Notes under the pieces: generated by a model
What the model saw: only the letters and a program-made list of their open reading frames with translations
The model's database searches: none
What the model was told of the DNA's origin: nothing
Made by a program: the position numbers and the translations under genes
Assembly (NCBI GenBank): GCA_944363715.1
Contig: CALVUX010000001.1
Location: forward strand, 1 to 64,000
Reading direction: 5' to 3'
Source of the DNA: an uncultured Bacilli bacterium
GTDB taxonomy: Bacteria; Bacillota_I; Bacilli_A; RF39; UBA660
DNA length: 64,000 bases
Part shown: positions 35,111-43,440 of the stretch, piece after piece
Layout: every line of letters starts with the position of its first letter
How positions within the stretch are numbered: the first letter of the stretch is position 1

Positions 35111-36418
35111 ATGGAAATTAAAAGAGAAATACTTGAAGAAATAAGTAATAACTATATACAAGGTATTGAAAATAAAGCAGTAAGATGTGCCCTTGTAAAC
35201 AATAATATAAGAGATATTATGAGAAATAAAGAAAGAGAAGGACAACTACTATTTAATTTTTCTATTAACCTTGATACTTTAAAGGCTGTAAATCAAAAAA
35301 ATGCGAATAATTCTTTTATATATGCAGGGTGTAATGTATTAAGAGAATCTATATGTAAAAAATATGATTTAGAAAATTTTGAAATTTCTCAAAGTTATAT
35401 ATCTTTTTATGATAAATTAGAAAAATGTAATTATATAATGGAAAGTTTAGCCCAACTTAAAGATAAAGATGCAGATGATAGAGAAAGATACTTTTTATTA
35501 ACAAAAGGTATAGAGGACGGTGGAGTTTGGGATTTCTTTTCTAATATTATTAACAAATATGGTTTTGTTCCTAAAACAGCAATGAGTGATACATATCAAA
35601 GTCTTAATCCAGATGAAATGAATCATCTACTTAACAGAAAATTAAGGCAATTTAATGCAAGATTACTTACTAGTAATGAGAATTTAGATTATTTAAAAAG
35701 TTTATATTTAGATGATATTTATAGAATACTAGCTTGTTGTTATGGTGTTCCACCAAAACAGTTTGATTTTGAATATACAGATAAAGATAAAAAATATCAC
35801 ATTATTAAGGGAATAACTCCTTTAGAATTTTATCATGAATATACTGATATAAATATAAATAACTATGTATGTATTACTAATGTACCAACAAAAGATAAAA
35901 CTTTTAATAGAACTTATAGTGTTAAATATTTACAAAATGTTATAGAAGGTAAAACACCTATATTTCTTAATCTTCCTATTGAAGAGTTAAAAAAACTTGT
36001 AATTAAGCAATTACAAGCAAAAGAAGTAGTTTGGTTAGGTTGTGACTTCAAAAAAACAATAGATAAAAGAGATGGAATATTTGATGATATGAGTTTTAAT
36101 TATTATGATACCTTTAAAACTGATTTCTTTATGACTAAAGAAGAAGCTCTTGATAATTATGAAAGCTCAATGAATCATGCTATGATAGTTACTGGAGTTA
36201 ATTTAGAGGATAATAAAGCAACTAAATGGAAACTTGAGAATAGTTGGGGTGAAGATGTAGGTAATAAAGGATATTTTGTCGCAAGTGATTCTTGGTTTGA
36301 AAAGTATGTATATCAAGTAGTTATTAATAAGAAATATTTAACTCAAGAACAATTAGATGAAATGTTATATGAACCAGTAGAGTTAAAACCATGGGATCCT
36401 TTAGGAACATTAGCATAG
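35111..36418 (+). CDS. PepC/bleomycin hydrolase-like protein lacking catalytic Cys
   Basis: A 435-aa C1B papain-fold protein. Active PepC enzymes carry NQKxSGRCWxFA, where Cys is the nucleophile. Here the segment is NQKNANNSFIYAGCN, so the aligned residue is S68 (codon TCT, 35312-35314). The oxyanion Gln (Q62), His (H356 in MNHAMIVTG) and Asn (N377 in ENSWG) are kept. It is therefore either a dead homologue, perhaps retaining binding or scaffolding, or one that uses Ser. The rest, including GGVWDFF...KYGFVPK, is intact. SD GGTGAT. The following 153-aa gene is 51 bp away. Confidence 0.82.
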   Translation: MEIKREILEEISNNYIQGIENKAVRCALVNNNIRDIMRNKEREGQLLFNFSINLDTLKAVNQKNANNSFIYAGCNVLRESICKKYDLENFEISQSYISFYDKLEKCNYIMESLAQLKDKDADDRERYFLLTKGIEDGGVWDFFSNIINKYGFVPKTAMSDTYQSLNPDEMNHLLNRKLRQFNARLLTSNENLDYLKSLYLDDIYRILACCYGVPPKQFDFEYTDKDKKYHIIKGITPLEFYHEYTDININNYVCITNVPTKDKTFNRTYSVKYLQNVIEGKTPIFLNLPIEELKKLVIKQLQAKEVVWLGCDFKKTIDKRDGIFDDMSFNYYDTFKTDFFMTKEEALDNYESSMNHAMIVTGVNLEDNKATKWKLENSWGEDVGNKGYFVASDSWFEKYVYQVVINKKYLTQEQLDEMLYEPVELKPWDPLGTLA

Positions 36419-36469
36419 ATTAATTAATTTATTTGTGTTACAGTAGTAAATAAGAAAGAAGGAATTAAT

Positions 36470-36931
36470 ATGATAGATGAATTAAAATATCCTAGAGCAT
36501 ATGCCCTTATGAAAGTACCTAAACAAAAGAGTGATGAAGGTTTTTATATTGTATCTCCGTGTTACATAGTTAAAGAATTATTAATTCATATGGCAGATAG
36601 TAGAAATGAAAAAAGTTATGAAATTGTTTATCCTAGAAGAGGTTATAATAGTAGAGAAGAACAAATTCCAGAAATAAACAAACTTGACTCTTGGGAATGC
36701 ATTAATGGTTTTACTACAGACTATGTAACGTATGACTATGAAGAAGCAATTAAAGAAAGAGATAGAGTAAACTCAAGTCTATTAGCAAGTTTACATCCTA
36801 AAGAAGGAGAAACCTTCGGAGAAATGTATAGACGTTGTAGAGAAGATATAGAATTCTATCAAGAAGAACTTAATAAATTAGAGCCTAAAGAACAAGTTAA
36901 GAAAAAAATAAAAACACCTGCAAATAAGTAG
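36470..36931 (+). CDS. Unknown 153-aa protein
   Basis: No family recognised. It is soluble, with YPRAYALMKVPKQKSDEG at the start, a beta-rich centre and a Lys/Glu coiled tail (ECREDIEFYQEEL-like, about 118-150). It follows the PepC-like gene in the same direction after 51 bp with SD GAAGGA, so they may be co-transcribed. A weak hairpin follows before tRNA-Glu on the other strand. Confidence 0.55.
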   Translation: MIDELKYPRAYALMKVPKQKSDEGFYIVSPCYIVKELLIHMADSRNEKSYEIVYPRRGYNSREEQIPEINKLDSWECINGFTTDYVTYDYEEAIKERDRVNSSLLASLHPKEGETFGEMYRRCREDIEFYQEELNKLEPKEQVKKKIKTPANK

Positions 36932-36947
36932 GTGTTGAATACTTTAT

Positions 36948-37024
36948 TGGTAGCCTGTACGGGGTTCGAACCCGTGAATACGAGCTTGAGAGGCGCGCGT
37001 GTTAAACCACTTCACCAACAGGCC
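36948..37024 (-). tRNA. tRNA-Glu (CTC)
   Basis: Acceptor GGCCTGT pairs with ACAGGCT (G-T end pair), CCA is encoded. T arm ACGGG/CCCGT. Anticodon loop CTCTCAA gives anticodon CTC. The anticodon stem CGCGC/GCTCG has a C-T mismatch at its middle pair (29-41), which is unusual. The body resembles Bacillus tRNA-Glu. Confidence 0.88.
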
Positions 37025-37042
37025 ATAACAAGTTACTAATAA

Positions 37043-37071
37043 ATTTTAGCATACTTTTTTTAAACATGCAA
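37043..37071 (-). promoter_or_regulatory. tRNA-Glu promoter
   Basis: On the minus strand TTGCAT (37071-37066), a 17-bp spacer ending in TATGC, and TAAAAT (37048-37043). Confidence 0.75.
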
Positions 37072-37074
37072 TAC

Positions 37075-37103
37075 TTGTCAAGAATAAAAATATGTGGTAT
37101 AAT
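37075..37103 (+). promoter_or_regulatory. Promoter of the 275-aa gene and tcdA
   Basis: TTGTCA (37075-37080), a 17-bp spacer and TATAAT (37098-37103), 29 bp before the start codon. Confidence 0.82.
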
Positions 37104-37132
37104 ACTCTTCCTATGGAAAGGCAGTGATTTAT

Positions 37133-37960
37133 ATGATAAGTTTACCATTAATGATAAATGATGTAATACTAAAAGTAACTATTAACTTTAAAGATTTAGA
37201 GGTAAAAAAAGATAGGTTAGATTCAGGAGCAAAAGATGTAAAAGAAAGTGATATAATTATTGGTAAAACTCATCTTAAAGCTTATGAAGATACTAAAAAA
37301 CCTATTACAAATCCTAAAGCTATTACAGATTTTATTAGAAGAAATGTTAATTATGGAAGTGAGAATGCTAATTATATCGAAGTAAATACTAAAAGATATA
37401 AAGATAGAGATTTTTATGATACTTATATAGTTCCTGCTCCTAGTTATAAACCTAATGAAGTAAATGATTATATTTATGGTACACTTGTTAATAATATTAG
37501 ACTTAGTATTCCAGATAAAATAAAGAAAACAAATATATCACTTGCTAGTATTGGTTTTGATGAATTATTTAATGGAGAATTTTATAATAAAATTGCAAGT
37601 ATAAAAAACAATAATCCTAATCCACTTTATATTAGAAATAGTTTAATGAATGCTGGATGTGAAAAACAATTAGAAATATTAGATTTCCTTAATACTTTAG
37701 ATTATGAGAATAGTAAAAATAGTGATGTTTTATTAACTGATGAATTAGATACAGTTAATGCTTTCTTTAATGATTCTAACAAGATAAATAACTTTTTAAC
37801 AAATTATAAAAACACTTCTATAAATAATTATGATTGTTATATGTATCTTGCTACCTTAAATACTTTAGTAAATGGTAGGAATCTAAATTGGCCAGTACTT
37901 TCAGAAGAACAACAAAAAATACTTATCAAAAAATTAAATTCTAATAGTAGGGTTGCTTAA
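37133..37960 (+). CDS. Unknown 275-aa protein
   Basis: No family recognised. It begins MISLPLMINDVILKVTINFKD, a beta-strand-rich region, and continues with charged helices. There is no membrane span or signal peptide. ATG 37133 is chosen because AAGGCAGTGAT forms an extended SD, so the in-frame GTG at 37124 is part of the SD. tcdA follows after 2 bp, so the two genes form an operon under the TATAAT promoter. No functional link to TcdA can be seen. Confidence 0.6.
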   Translation: MISLPLMINDVILKVTINFKDLEVKKDRLDSGAKDVKESDIIIGKTHLKAYEDTKKPITNPKAITDFIRRNVNYGSENANYIEVNTKRYKDRDFYDTYIVPAPSYKPNEVNDYIYGTLVNNIRLSIPDKIKKTNISLASIGFDELFNGEFYNKIASIKNNNPNPLYIRNSLMNAGCEKQLEILDFLNTLDYENSKNSDVLLTDELDTVNAFFNDSNKINNFLTNYKNTSINNYDCYMYLATLNTLVNGRNLNWPVLSEEQQKILIKKLNSNSRVA

Positions 37961-37962
37961 TT

Positions 37963-38649
37963 ATGAAGTTTAATAGATTAGAGAACTTAATTGGTTCTTT
38001 TTCTTTAGAGAAGTTAAAAGAATCTACTGTTTTAGTTGTTGGTCTTGGAGGAGTAGGGGGATATGTTGTTGAAGCACTTGCTAGAAGTGGTATAGGTAAT
38101 TTGATACTAGTAGATTATGATAAAGTTGATATTACAAATTTCAATAGACAAATAATCGCTATTAATGAAAATATTGGTAAGTATAAAGTAGATTGCTTTA
38201 AAGAAAGAATAGGAAGCATTAATGAAGAATGTAATGTTATTTCCTATAACTTAAGAATAGATAATGATAACTTTAAAGATATTTTTAATACTAAAATAGA
38301 TTTTGTTGTTGATGCAGTTGATGATGTAAGAGCAAAGGCTGCTATTATTAACTATTGCTTAGAACATAATATAGACTTTATTAGTTCTATGGGTACTGGT
38401 AATAGATTAGATCCAAGTAAACTAACTATTATGACACTAGATAAGACTTATAATGATCCGCTTGCAAGAGTTATGAGAAGTAAGTTTGATAAGAGTGTAC
38501 AGAAAAAAATAACCGTTTGCACATCAACTGAATTACCTTTAAAAGTTAAAGATAAAACTGTTATTGGGTCGAATGCTTTTGTACCTAGCAGTGCAGGACT
38601 TTTAATAGCAAGTTATATAGTTAGAAAAATAAACGAGACTAAATGTTAG
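37963..38649 (+). CDS. tcdA: tRNA threonylcarbamoyladenosine dehydratase TcdA
   Basis: E1-like ATP-dependent enzyme that converts t6A at position 37 of ANN-decoding tRNAs into the cyclic ct6A. It has the ThiF/MoeB Rossmann signature VLVVGLGGVGGYVVEALARSGIG (quoted here as GLGGVGG at about 27-33), the conserved NFNRQ, DAVDD, and a late GSNAFVPSSAGLLIAS. At 228 aa it is the compact TcdA/CsdL form. The CxxC zinc pair of MoeB is absent, which separates it from MoeB and ThiF. It ends in a terminator shared with lexA. Confidence 0.88.
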   Translation: MKFNRLENLIGSFSLEKLKESTVLVVGLGGVGGYVVEALARSGIGNLILVDYDKVDITNFNRQIIAINENIGKYKVDCFKERIGSINEECNVISYNLRIDNDNFKDIFNTKIDFVVDAVDDVRAKAAIINYCLEHNIDFISSMGTGNRLDPSKLTIMTLDKTYNDPLARVMRSKFDKSVQKKITVCTSTELPLKVKDKTVIGSNAFVPSSAGLLIASYIVRKINETKC

Positions 38650-38660
38650 CCTCGTTTTAA
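38631..38660. terminator. Bidirectional terminator between tcdA and lexA
   Basis: Stem AAACGAG/CTCGTTT (38631-38637, 38651-38657) with inner CTAA/TTAG. Overlaps both stop regions, T-rich on both strands. Confidence 0.8.
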
Positions 38661-39274
38661 AATTTCCTATATAGTCCTACAACTTTACCAAGTATTGTAA
38701 CTTCATCTAATATGATAGGATCCATTGTATCATTTTCTGGTTGTAATCTAAAATGACCATTTTCTTTATAAAATGTTTTAACAGTCGCTTCATTATTATT
38801 ATTCATAGCAACTACAGTTTCACCATTTCTAGCAGTGCTTTGTCTTTCAACTATTAGGATATCTCCATCATATATACCTACATTAATCATAGATTCACCA
38901 CTTACTTTTAAAGTAAATATTTCTTTTTGATTACCAAATAATTCAGTAGGTAAAGCGAAAGTCTCATCAGGTCGTTCTATCGCCTCAATTGGTGTACCTG
39001 CAGTAACTTTACCAAGTAAAGGAACTTTTACAACTTCGTCATCATTATCTAAATATTCATTATCAACTAATACTTCAATTGTTCTATTAGTACCGCTACC
39101 TTTCTTAATATATCCTTTTTTAACTAGTTGTTTAATATGAAAATGAATAGTAGCAGGACTAGATAATTTCGCTTCATCTCCTATTTCTCTTACAGTAGGT
39201 GGATAACCATTTTTCGCAATTAATTTCTTAATAATCTGTAATATATCATACTGTCTATCAGTTAGTTTTTCCAT
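38657..39274 (-). CDS. lexA: SOS repressor LexA
   Basis: A 205-aa repressor of the DNA-damage response. The N-terminal winged helix starts MEKLTDRQYDILQIIK with TVREIGDEAKLSSPATIHFH. The self-cleavage site is A92-G93 (VTAGTP). The serine-lysine dyad is S128 (SGESM) and K166 (ATVKTFY). RecA filaments trigger the autocleavage. An in-frame GTG nine bases upstream sits just behind the SD GGAGGAAG, so ATG 39274 is used. Its promoter region holds LexA boxes shared with a divergent small ORF, implying autoregulation. Confidence 0.96.
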   Translation of the reverse strand: MEKLTDRQYDILQIIKKLIAKNGYPPTVREIGDEAKLSSPATIHFHIKQLVKKGYIKKGSGTNRTIEVLVDNEYLDNDDEVVKVPLLGKVTAGTPIEAIERPDETFALPTELFGNQKEIFTLKVSGESMINVGIYDGDILIVERQSTARNGETVVAMNNNNEATVKTFYKENGHFRLQPENDTMDPIILDEVTILGKVVGLYRKF

Positions 39275-39303
39275 TTGACACACTTCCTCCTTTATTTGTA
39301 TCT

Positions 39304-39332
39304 AGTTTAGCATATAGAGTGTAAAATGTCAA
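39304..39332 (-). promoter_or_regulatory. lexA promoter
   Basis: On the minus strand TTGACA (39332-39327), a 17-bp spacer ending in TATGC, and TAAACT (39309-39304). A degenerate LexA box (CGAAGATTTGTTTG, 39343-39330) overlaps the -35. Confidence 0.82.
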
Positions 39333-39351
39333 ACAAATCTTCGAAAATATA

Positions 39352-39380
39352 TTGACATAAACATCTGTTCGATATAAAAT
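39352..39380 (+). promoter_or_regulatory. Promoter of the divergent small ORF
   Basis: Perfect TTGACA (39352-39357), a 17-bp spacer and TAAAAT (39375-39380). A LexA box fills the spacer. Confidence 0.85.
39358..39371. promoter_or_regulatory. LexA/DinR box
   Basis: The minus strand reads CGAACAGATGTTTA, one or two changes from the Gram-positive SOS consensus CGAACRNRYGTTYC. Located between -35 and -10 of the small-ORF promoter, so LexA binding would block RNA polymerase. Confidence 0.8.
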
Positions 39381-39406
39381 GATATCAGAAAGAAGGAGTG
39401 ATAGAT

Positions 39407-39565
39407 ATGTTAAATTTAAAAAATATTTTAAAAACTGCAATTGGTGTTAGCCTAATCTATATGATGGCTGTTGTTCTTACTTTATTTATGTGTGATCGAG
39501 TTAATGAGTTAGAGAGTAGTGAAGAGGAAATAATCAACACTACAGTTGCTTTATCTTTAAAATAA
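39407..39565 (+). CDS. SOS-controlled small membrane protein (52 aa)
   Basis: Begins MLNLKNILKTAIGVSLIYMM, has one TM helix (about 10-29), then a short acidic tail with NELESSEEE. It has a strong SD (GAAGGAGTGAT) and its own promoter with a LexA box, divergent from lexA. In Bacillus the gene divergent from lexA is yneA, an SOS cell-division inhibitor with one TM helix. The LysM domain of YneA is absent here, so this is a functional analogue at most. Comparable small SOS membrane division inhibitors exist in Caulobacter (SidA). Role is inferred from position, topology and regulation. Confidence 0.75.
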   Translation: MLNLKNILKTAIGVSLIYMMAVVLTLFMCDRVNELESSEEEIINTTVALSLK

Positions 39566-39619
39566 TTTTAAAAACTCCCTAGTAGTGTGGTACAATAAAT
39601 AAAGAAAGAGTGGTTAGAT

Positions 39620-42250
39620 ATGAAAAAAATAATATTAGTTGATGGAAATAATCTTTTATTTAGGAGTTACTATGCTACTAGTTATAGTGGAGTTATTATG
39701 AGAAATTCTAAAGGTTTTCCTACTAATGGTTTATATGGTTTTATTAATATGATGAATAAAATTATTGAAGAGGAGAAACCTAGTTATATTATGGTAGCTT
39801 TCGATAAAGGTAAGACTTTTAGACATGATAAATATGATTCATATAAAGCAGGACGTAAAGAAATGCCAGATGATTTGAGAAGCCAATTTCCTAAAGCTAA
39901 GGAAGTTCTTGATGCTTTAGGTATTAAACATTTTGAAATAGATAATTATGAAGCGGATGATATTATTGGTACTCTTGCTAAAGAAGTAGATGAAGAGGAT
40001 GAATTTGTCGCTACAATTATCTCTAGTGATAAAGATTTATTGCAGTTAATTAGTGATGAAGTAGATGTAAAATTATTAAAGACTAAAGGGTCTATTAGAT
40101 TTAATAGAGAGGTATTTAAAGAAACATATAAAGTTGAACCAATTAATATGATTGATCTTAAAGCTTTAATGGGAGATATGTCTGATTATATACCTGGTGT
40201 TAGAGGAATTGGTGAAAAGACTGCAATCAATCTATTAGAAAAGTATAAGACTTTAGATAATTTATATAATCATCTTGATGAGTTAACTCCTAAAACTAGA
40301 GAAAAGTTAGAAAGTGATAAAGAGAATGCTTATATGAGTTATGATCTTGCAACTATATATAGAGATGTAGATATTCCTTTTAATTTAGAAGATTGTAAAT
40401 ATAAGGGATTTAATAGAAAAGAATATATAGAGATTCTAGAAGAATTAGAGTTTAAATCTTTACTTAAAAAAGTTAATACTATAGATTCTAATAATTTAGA
40501 TGATAATGACAGTGATAGTAATGATAAAATTATAGAAGTAAAAGAAGTAGATGTTAAAGACTTTGATAGTAGTAAAGATTATTCCTTTTATATTGAAATG
40601 GATGCTTATAACTATAATGAATCAGTTATTATAGGAGTTAGTTTTACAAATGATAGTGGGACTTGTTTTATAAAAGGAGAAGATGTTATTACTTATAGAA
40701 ATCTTTTTGAAAATGATACACCTAAATCTACATATGATGTTAAGAAGTGTTATATTCTATTAAATAAACTAGGTATAAAATTAAATAACTGTAACTATGA
40801 TGCCATGATTGCATCTTACCTATTAGACTATAAAATGAATGATGATATTACTACTTTAATGAATGATTTAAATGTAGAGATTAAGTCTTTTGAAGATACT
40901 TATGGAACACTTAAAAGAAGAAAGAAAGTAGAACTTGAAGAGACAATTAAACAGTGTAACTTAAAGAGTAGTTTTATCTATAATACTAAAAGTGATTTCT
41001 TACTTAAAATTGATGGATATGGAGAGACTAAATTATTTAGTGAAATAGAGATGCCTTTAGCATATGTTCTTATCGATATGGAACTTACTGGTATTAGAGT
41101 AGATAAAGATTATTTATTAAAGCTAAAAGATGAGTTAGAAGTCAAGATAAAAGACATGGAAGAAGATATATATAAAGATGCTGGATGTGAGTTTAATATT
41201 AGTTCTCCTAAACAATTAGGTGAGGTTTTATTTGTAAAGTTAGAACTACCTTATCCAAAAAAGAGAAAAAAAGATGAGACTAGTTACTCTACTAGTAGAG
41301 ATATTTTAGATAAAGTTAGTCCATATCATCCTATAGTAAATAAAGTATTAGAATATAGAATGCTTACTAAGTTATATGCAAATTATGTAGTTGGACTTTT
41401 AGATAAGATTAAAGAAGATGGTAAGGTTCATACAATCTTTAACCAATGTTTAACTAGGACAGGTAGACTTTCATCAACTGAACCTAATTTACAAAATATT
41501 CCTATTAGAAGTGATTATTCAAGATTAATTAGAAAAGCATTTATACCTGAAGATAATTCTATTATTATGAGTTCTGATTATTCACAAATAGAGTTAAGAG
41601 TCTTTGCTTCACTATCTAAAGCGACTAACTTAATACAAGCTTTTATAGAAGATAAAGATATCCATTCTAAGACCGCTAGCGATATCTTTAAAGTAGATAT
41701 TAAAGATGTAGATAAATCTATGAGAAGAACTGCAAAAGCCGTTAATTTTGGAATTCTTTATGGTATTAGTAGTTTTGGTCTATCAGAAGATTTAAAGATA
41801 GATGTAGGTAGTGCTAAGAAGTTTATGGATAATTACTTAGAGACTTATCCAGGTATTAGTGAATATATGGATAAAGAAAAAAGAGAAGCTTATAAGAATG
41901 GTTATGTTACTACTATTATGAATAGAAGAAGGGTTATTGATGAATTAAAGAGTAGTAACTATATGGTAAGAAGTGGTGGAGAAAGAATGGCTCTTAATAC
42001 TCCTATTCAAGGAAGCGCTGCTGATATCCTTAAAAAAGCGATGGTAGACTTATATAGTGAGATGACTAAAAGAAATTTAAAGAGTAAAATACTTATTCAA
42101 GTACACGATGAACTTGTTTTAAATGTTTATAAAGATGAGTTAGATGTAGTTAAAGAGTTAGTAAGAGATAAGATGGAAAATGTTATTAAGTTAGATGTTC
42201 CTTTAAAAGTAGATATTGAAACAGGTAATGATTGGTATGAAGCTAAGTAG
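39620..42250 (+). CDS. polA: DNA polymerase I
   Basis: Repair and Okazaki-fragment polymerase. The 5'-nuclease domain (1 to about 290) has LLVDGNNLLFRS-type start and the DNYEADDIIGTLA and GDMSDYIPGVRGIGEKTA blocks. The middle domain lacks the DxE residues of an active 3'-5' exonuclease (IEMDAYN instead), as in Bacillus and Thermus enzymes. The polymerase domain has motif A with D653 (SSDYSQIELR), motif B (RRTAKAVNFGILYG) and motif C D830 (QVHDELV). At 876 aa it is full length. mutM follows after 16 bp, as in Bacillus. Confidence 0.97.
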   Translation: MKKIILVDGNNLLFRSYYATSYSGVIMRNSKGFPTNGLYGFINMMNKIIEEEKPSYIMVAFDKGKTFRHDKYDSYKAGRKEMPDDLRSQFPKAKEVLDALGIKHFEIDNYEADDIIGTLAKEVDEEDEFVATIISSDKDLLQLISDEVDVKLLKTKGSIRFNREVFKETYKVEPINMIDLKALMGDMSDYIPGVRGIGEKTAINLLEKYKTLDNLYNHLDELTPKTREKLESDKENAYMSYDLATIYRDVDIPFNLEDCKYKGFNRKEYIEILEELEFKSLLKKVNTIDSNNLDDNDSDSNDKIIEVKEVDVKDFDSSKDYSFYIEMDAYNYNESVIIGVSFTNDSGTCFIKGEDVITYRNLFENDTPKSTYDVKKCYILLNKLGIKLNNCNYDAMIASYLLDYKMNDDITTLMNDLNVEIKSFEDTYGTLKRRKKVELEETIKQCNLKSSFIYNTKSDFLLKIDGYGETKLFSEIEMPLAYVLIDMELTGIRVDKDYLLKLKDELEVKIKDMEEDIYKDAGCEFNISSPKQLGEVLFVKLELPYPKKRKKDETSYSTSRDILDKVSPYHPIVNKVLEYRMLTKLYANYVVGLLDKIKEDGKVHTIFNQCLTRTGRLSSTEPNLQNIPIRSDYSRLIRKAFIPEDNSIIMSSDYSQIELRVFASLSKATNLIQAFIEDKDIHSKTASDIFKVDIKDVDKSMRRTAKAVNFGILYGISSFGLSEDLKIDVGSAKKFMDNYLETYPGISEYMDKEKREAYKNGYVTTIMNRRRVIDELKSSNYMVRSGGERMALNTPIQGSAADILKKAMVDLYSEMTKRNLKSKILIQVHDELVLNVYKDELDVVKELVRDKMENVIKLDVPLKVDIETGNDWYEAK

Positions 42251-42266
42251 TAAGGAGTGATTAACA

Positions 42267-43085
42267 ATGCCTGAAAAACCAGAAGTAATTACTGTAAGTA
42301 AGACACTAGAAAAGATTATTATAGGTAAAACAATTAAGAAAGTAGATGTTTACTGGGATAATATAATTATAGGTGATATAGATAATTTTAAAAAGGATTT
42401 AGTGGGAGAAAAAATAGAATCTATTACTACAAGAGGTAAATGGATAGTTATTTTTCTTACCACTAAAGCTTTAATATGTCATTTAAGAATGGAAGGAAAG
42501 TTCTTTTTTAGAGATCCTAGTGTACCTAAAGAAAAGCATGAACATGTTATTATTACTTTTACTGATAATACTGATATGAGATTTAATGATGTTAGAAAGT
42601 TTGGAAAGATGGCTTGTTTACCTAAAGAAGAAGTTTATAATTTAAAACCACTTTCTGATTTAGGATTAGAATATTATGATAAGAGCCTAACACCTAGTTA
42701 TTTGTTAGAGGCCTTAAAAAAGAAGAAAGTGCCTATTAAAACTGCTTTGCTTGATCAATCAATTATTACTGGTATTGGTAATATTTATGATGATGAAATC
42801 CTATTTGCAAGTCATATTAACCCTTTAAGGAAAGCAGATAGTATTAGTATAGAGGAAGCAGATGCTATCATTAAAAATACAAAGATAATACTAGATAAAG
42901 CAGTTACTATGGGAGGTACTACTATTAAGAGTTTTACATCAGCAGAAGGTGTACATGGCTTATTTCAAAATGAATTATCTGTTCATGGTAAGAAAGATGG
43001 TATTTGTCCAGACTGTGGAAAGAAACTTGTTGTTACTAAAGTAGGTGGAAGAGGAACTTATTATTGTCCTAATTGCCAAAAATAA
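42267..43085 (+). CDS. mutM: Formamidopyrimidine-DNA glycosylase MutM
   Basis: Removes oxidised purines such as 8-oxoguanine and cuts the abasic site. Pro2 is the expected nucleophile, Glu3 is present (MPEKPEV instead of the common MPELPEV), and the helix-two-turn-helix and FMN-like N-terminal blocks are followed by a C-terminal zinc finger with CPDC and CPNC (about residues 247-270). At 272 aa it is complete. It is co-transcribed with polA, a common Firmicute pairing. A promoter for an antisense RNA begins 4 bp after its stop. Confidence 0.94.
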   Translation: MPEKPEVITVSKTLEKIIIGKTIKKVDVYWDNIIIGDIDNFKKDLVGEKIESITTRGKWIVIFLTTKALICHLRMEGKFFFRDPSVPKEKHEHVIITFTDNTDMRFNDVRKFGKMACLPKEEVYNLKPLSDLGLEYYDKSLTPSYLLEALKKKKVPIKTALLDQSIITGIGNIYDDEILFASHINPLRKADSISIEEADAIIKNTKIILDKAVTMGGTTIKSFTSAEGVHGLFQNELSVHGKKDGICPDCGKKLVVTKVGGRGTYYCPNCQK

Positions 43086-43089
43086 TTTT

Positions 43090-43118
43090 TTGACAAAAAT
43101 ATATATTTATGATACTAT
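43090..43118 (+). promoter_or_regulatory. Antitoxin RNA promoter
   Basis: TTGACA (43090-43095), a 17-bp spacer and TACTAT (43113-43118), with TGA before the -10. Starts transcription near 43125. No ORF with an SD follows. Confidence 0.82.
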
Positions 43119-43124
43119 GAATAT

Positions 43125-43246
43125 GTAAAAGAAATTTACATACAATAAAAAAAGAGAACATTTAATGTCGCTTGTGTTAAGTGTTTCTCCTGTAAAAGGG
43201 TACGCACCTAATTAAACATGCTGTTTAGTTAAGTGCTTTCTTTTTG
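43125..43246 (+). ncRNA. Antisense antitoxin RNA candidate
   Basis: About 120 nt from a strong promoter to an intrinsic terminator. It forms two hairpins: GAGAACATTTAA (43154-43165) with TTAAGTGTTTCTC (43177-43189), and a 15-bp stem (43204-43218, 43222-43236) followed by TTTCTTTTTG. It is transcribed opposite to the small hydrophobic ORF and is fully complementary to that mRNA's predicted 3' region, as in 3'-overlap type I systems such as txpA/RatA or bsrG/SR4. Confidence 0.75.
43146..43189 (-). terminator. Toxin mRNA terminator
   Basis: On the minus strand GAGAAACACTTAA ... TTAAATGTTCTC forms a long stem followed by TTTTTTT (plus-strand A at 43147-43153). The same DNA is the first hairpin of the antisense RNA. 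Confidence 0.75.
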
Positions 43247-43255
43247 TTTTATGTT

Positions 43256-43348
43256 TTATATTAATATAATGATAACTACAAAAAGTAATACAATAAGTAA
43301 AATTATTATAAATAATAATGTTGAAACTAAAAAGTCTTTTTTACTCAT
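43256..43348 (-). CDS. Small hydrophobic peptide, type I toxin candidate (30 aa)
   Basis: Thirty residues: MSKKDFLVS followed by an unbroken run of Leu, Ile, Val and Phe, i.e. one membrane helix. SD GGAGGTGAT is excellent but is paired in a 12-bp hairpin with upstream leader sequence (one mRNA arm at 43375-43386), so translation is expected to be off in the full-length mRNA. A convergent antisense RNA covers the 3' UTR. The 14-nt GAGAACATTTAATG near the mRNA 5' end is perfectly complementary to the 3' terminator arm. Together these are hallmarks of type I toxins that depolarise membranes. No name from databases is assigned. Confidence 0.75.
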   Translation of the reverse strand: MSKKDFLVSTLLFIIILLIVLLFVVIIILI

Positions 43349-43386
43349 AGTATCACCTCCAAATATAAATACTCGGAGATAACACT
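43349..43386 (-). promoter_or_regulatory. SD-sequestering hairpin of the toxin mRNA
   Basis: Leader AGTGTTATCTCC (minus strand, 43386-43375) pairs with GGAGGTGATACT (43360-43349) using three G-U pairs, loop 14 nt. It hides the whole SD just before ATG. Confidence 0.75.
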
Positions 43387-43390
43387 CAAC

Positions 43391-43404
43391 CATTAAATGT
43401 TCTC
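43391..43404 (-). repeat. 5' element complementary to the mRNA 3' end
   Basis: The 14-mer GAGAACATTTAATG on the minus strand recurs inverted at 43154-43167 on the plus strand. In the toxin transcript the two copies are complementary and could close a 5'-3' end interaction as in hok mRNA. Confidence 0.65.
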
Positions 43405-43411
43405 TATATAA

Positions 43412-43440
43412 ATAGTATCATATTAATTTCTCTATAGCAA
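43412..43440 (-). promoter_or_regulatory. Toxin promoter
   Basis: On the minus strand TTGCTA (43440-43435), a 17-bp spacer and TACTAT (43417-43412) with TGA before it. The -10 region matches that of the antitoxin promoter. Confidence 0.7.
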
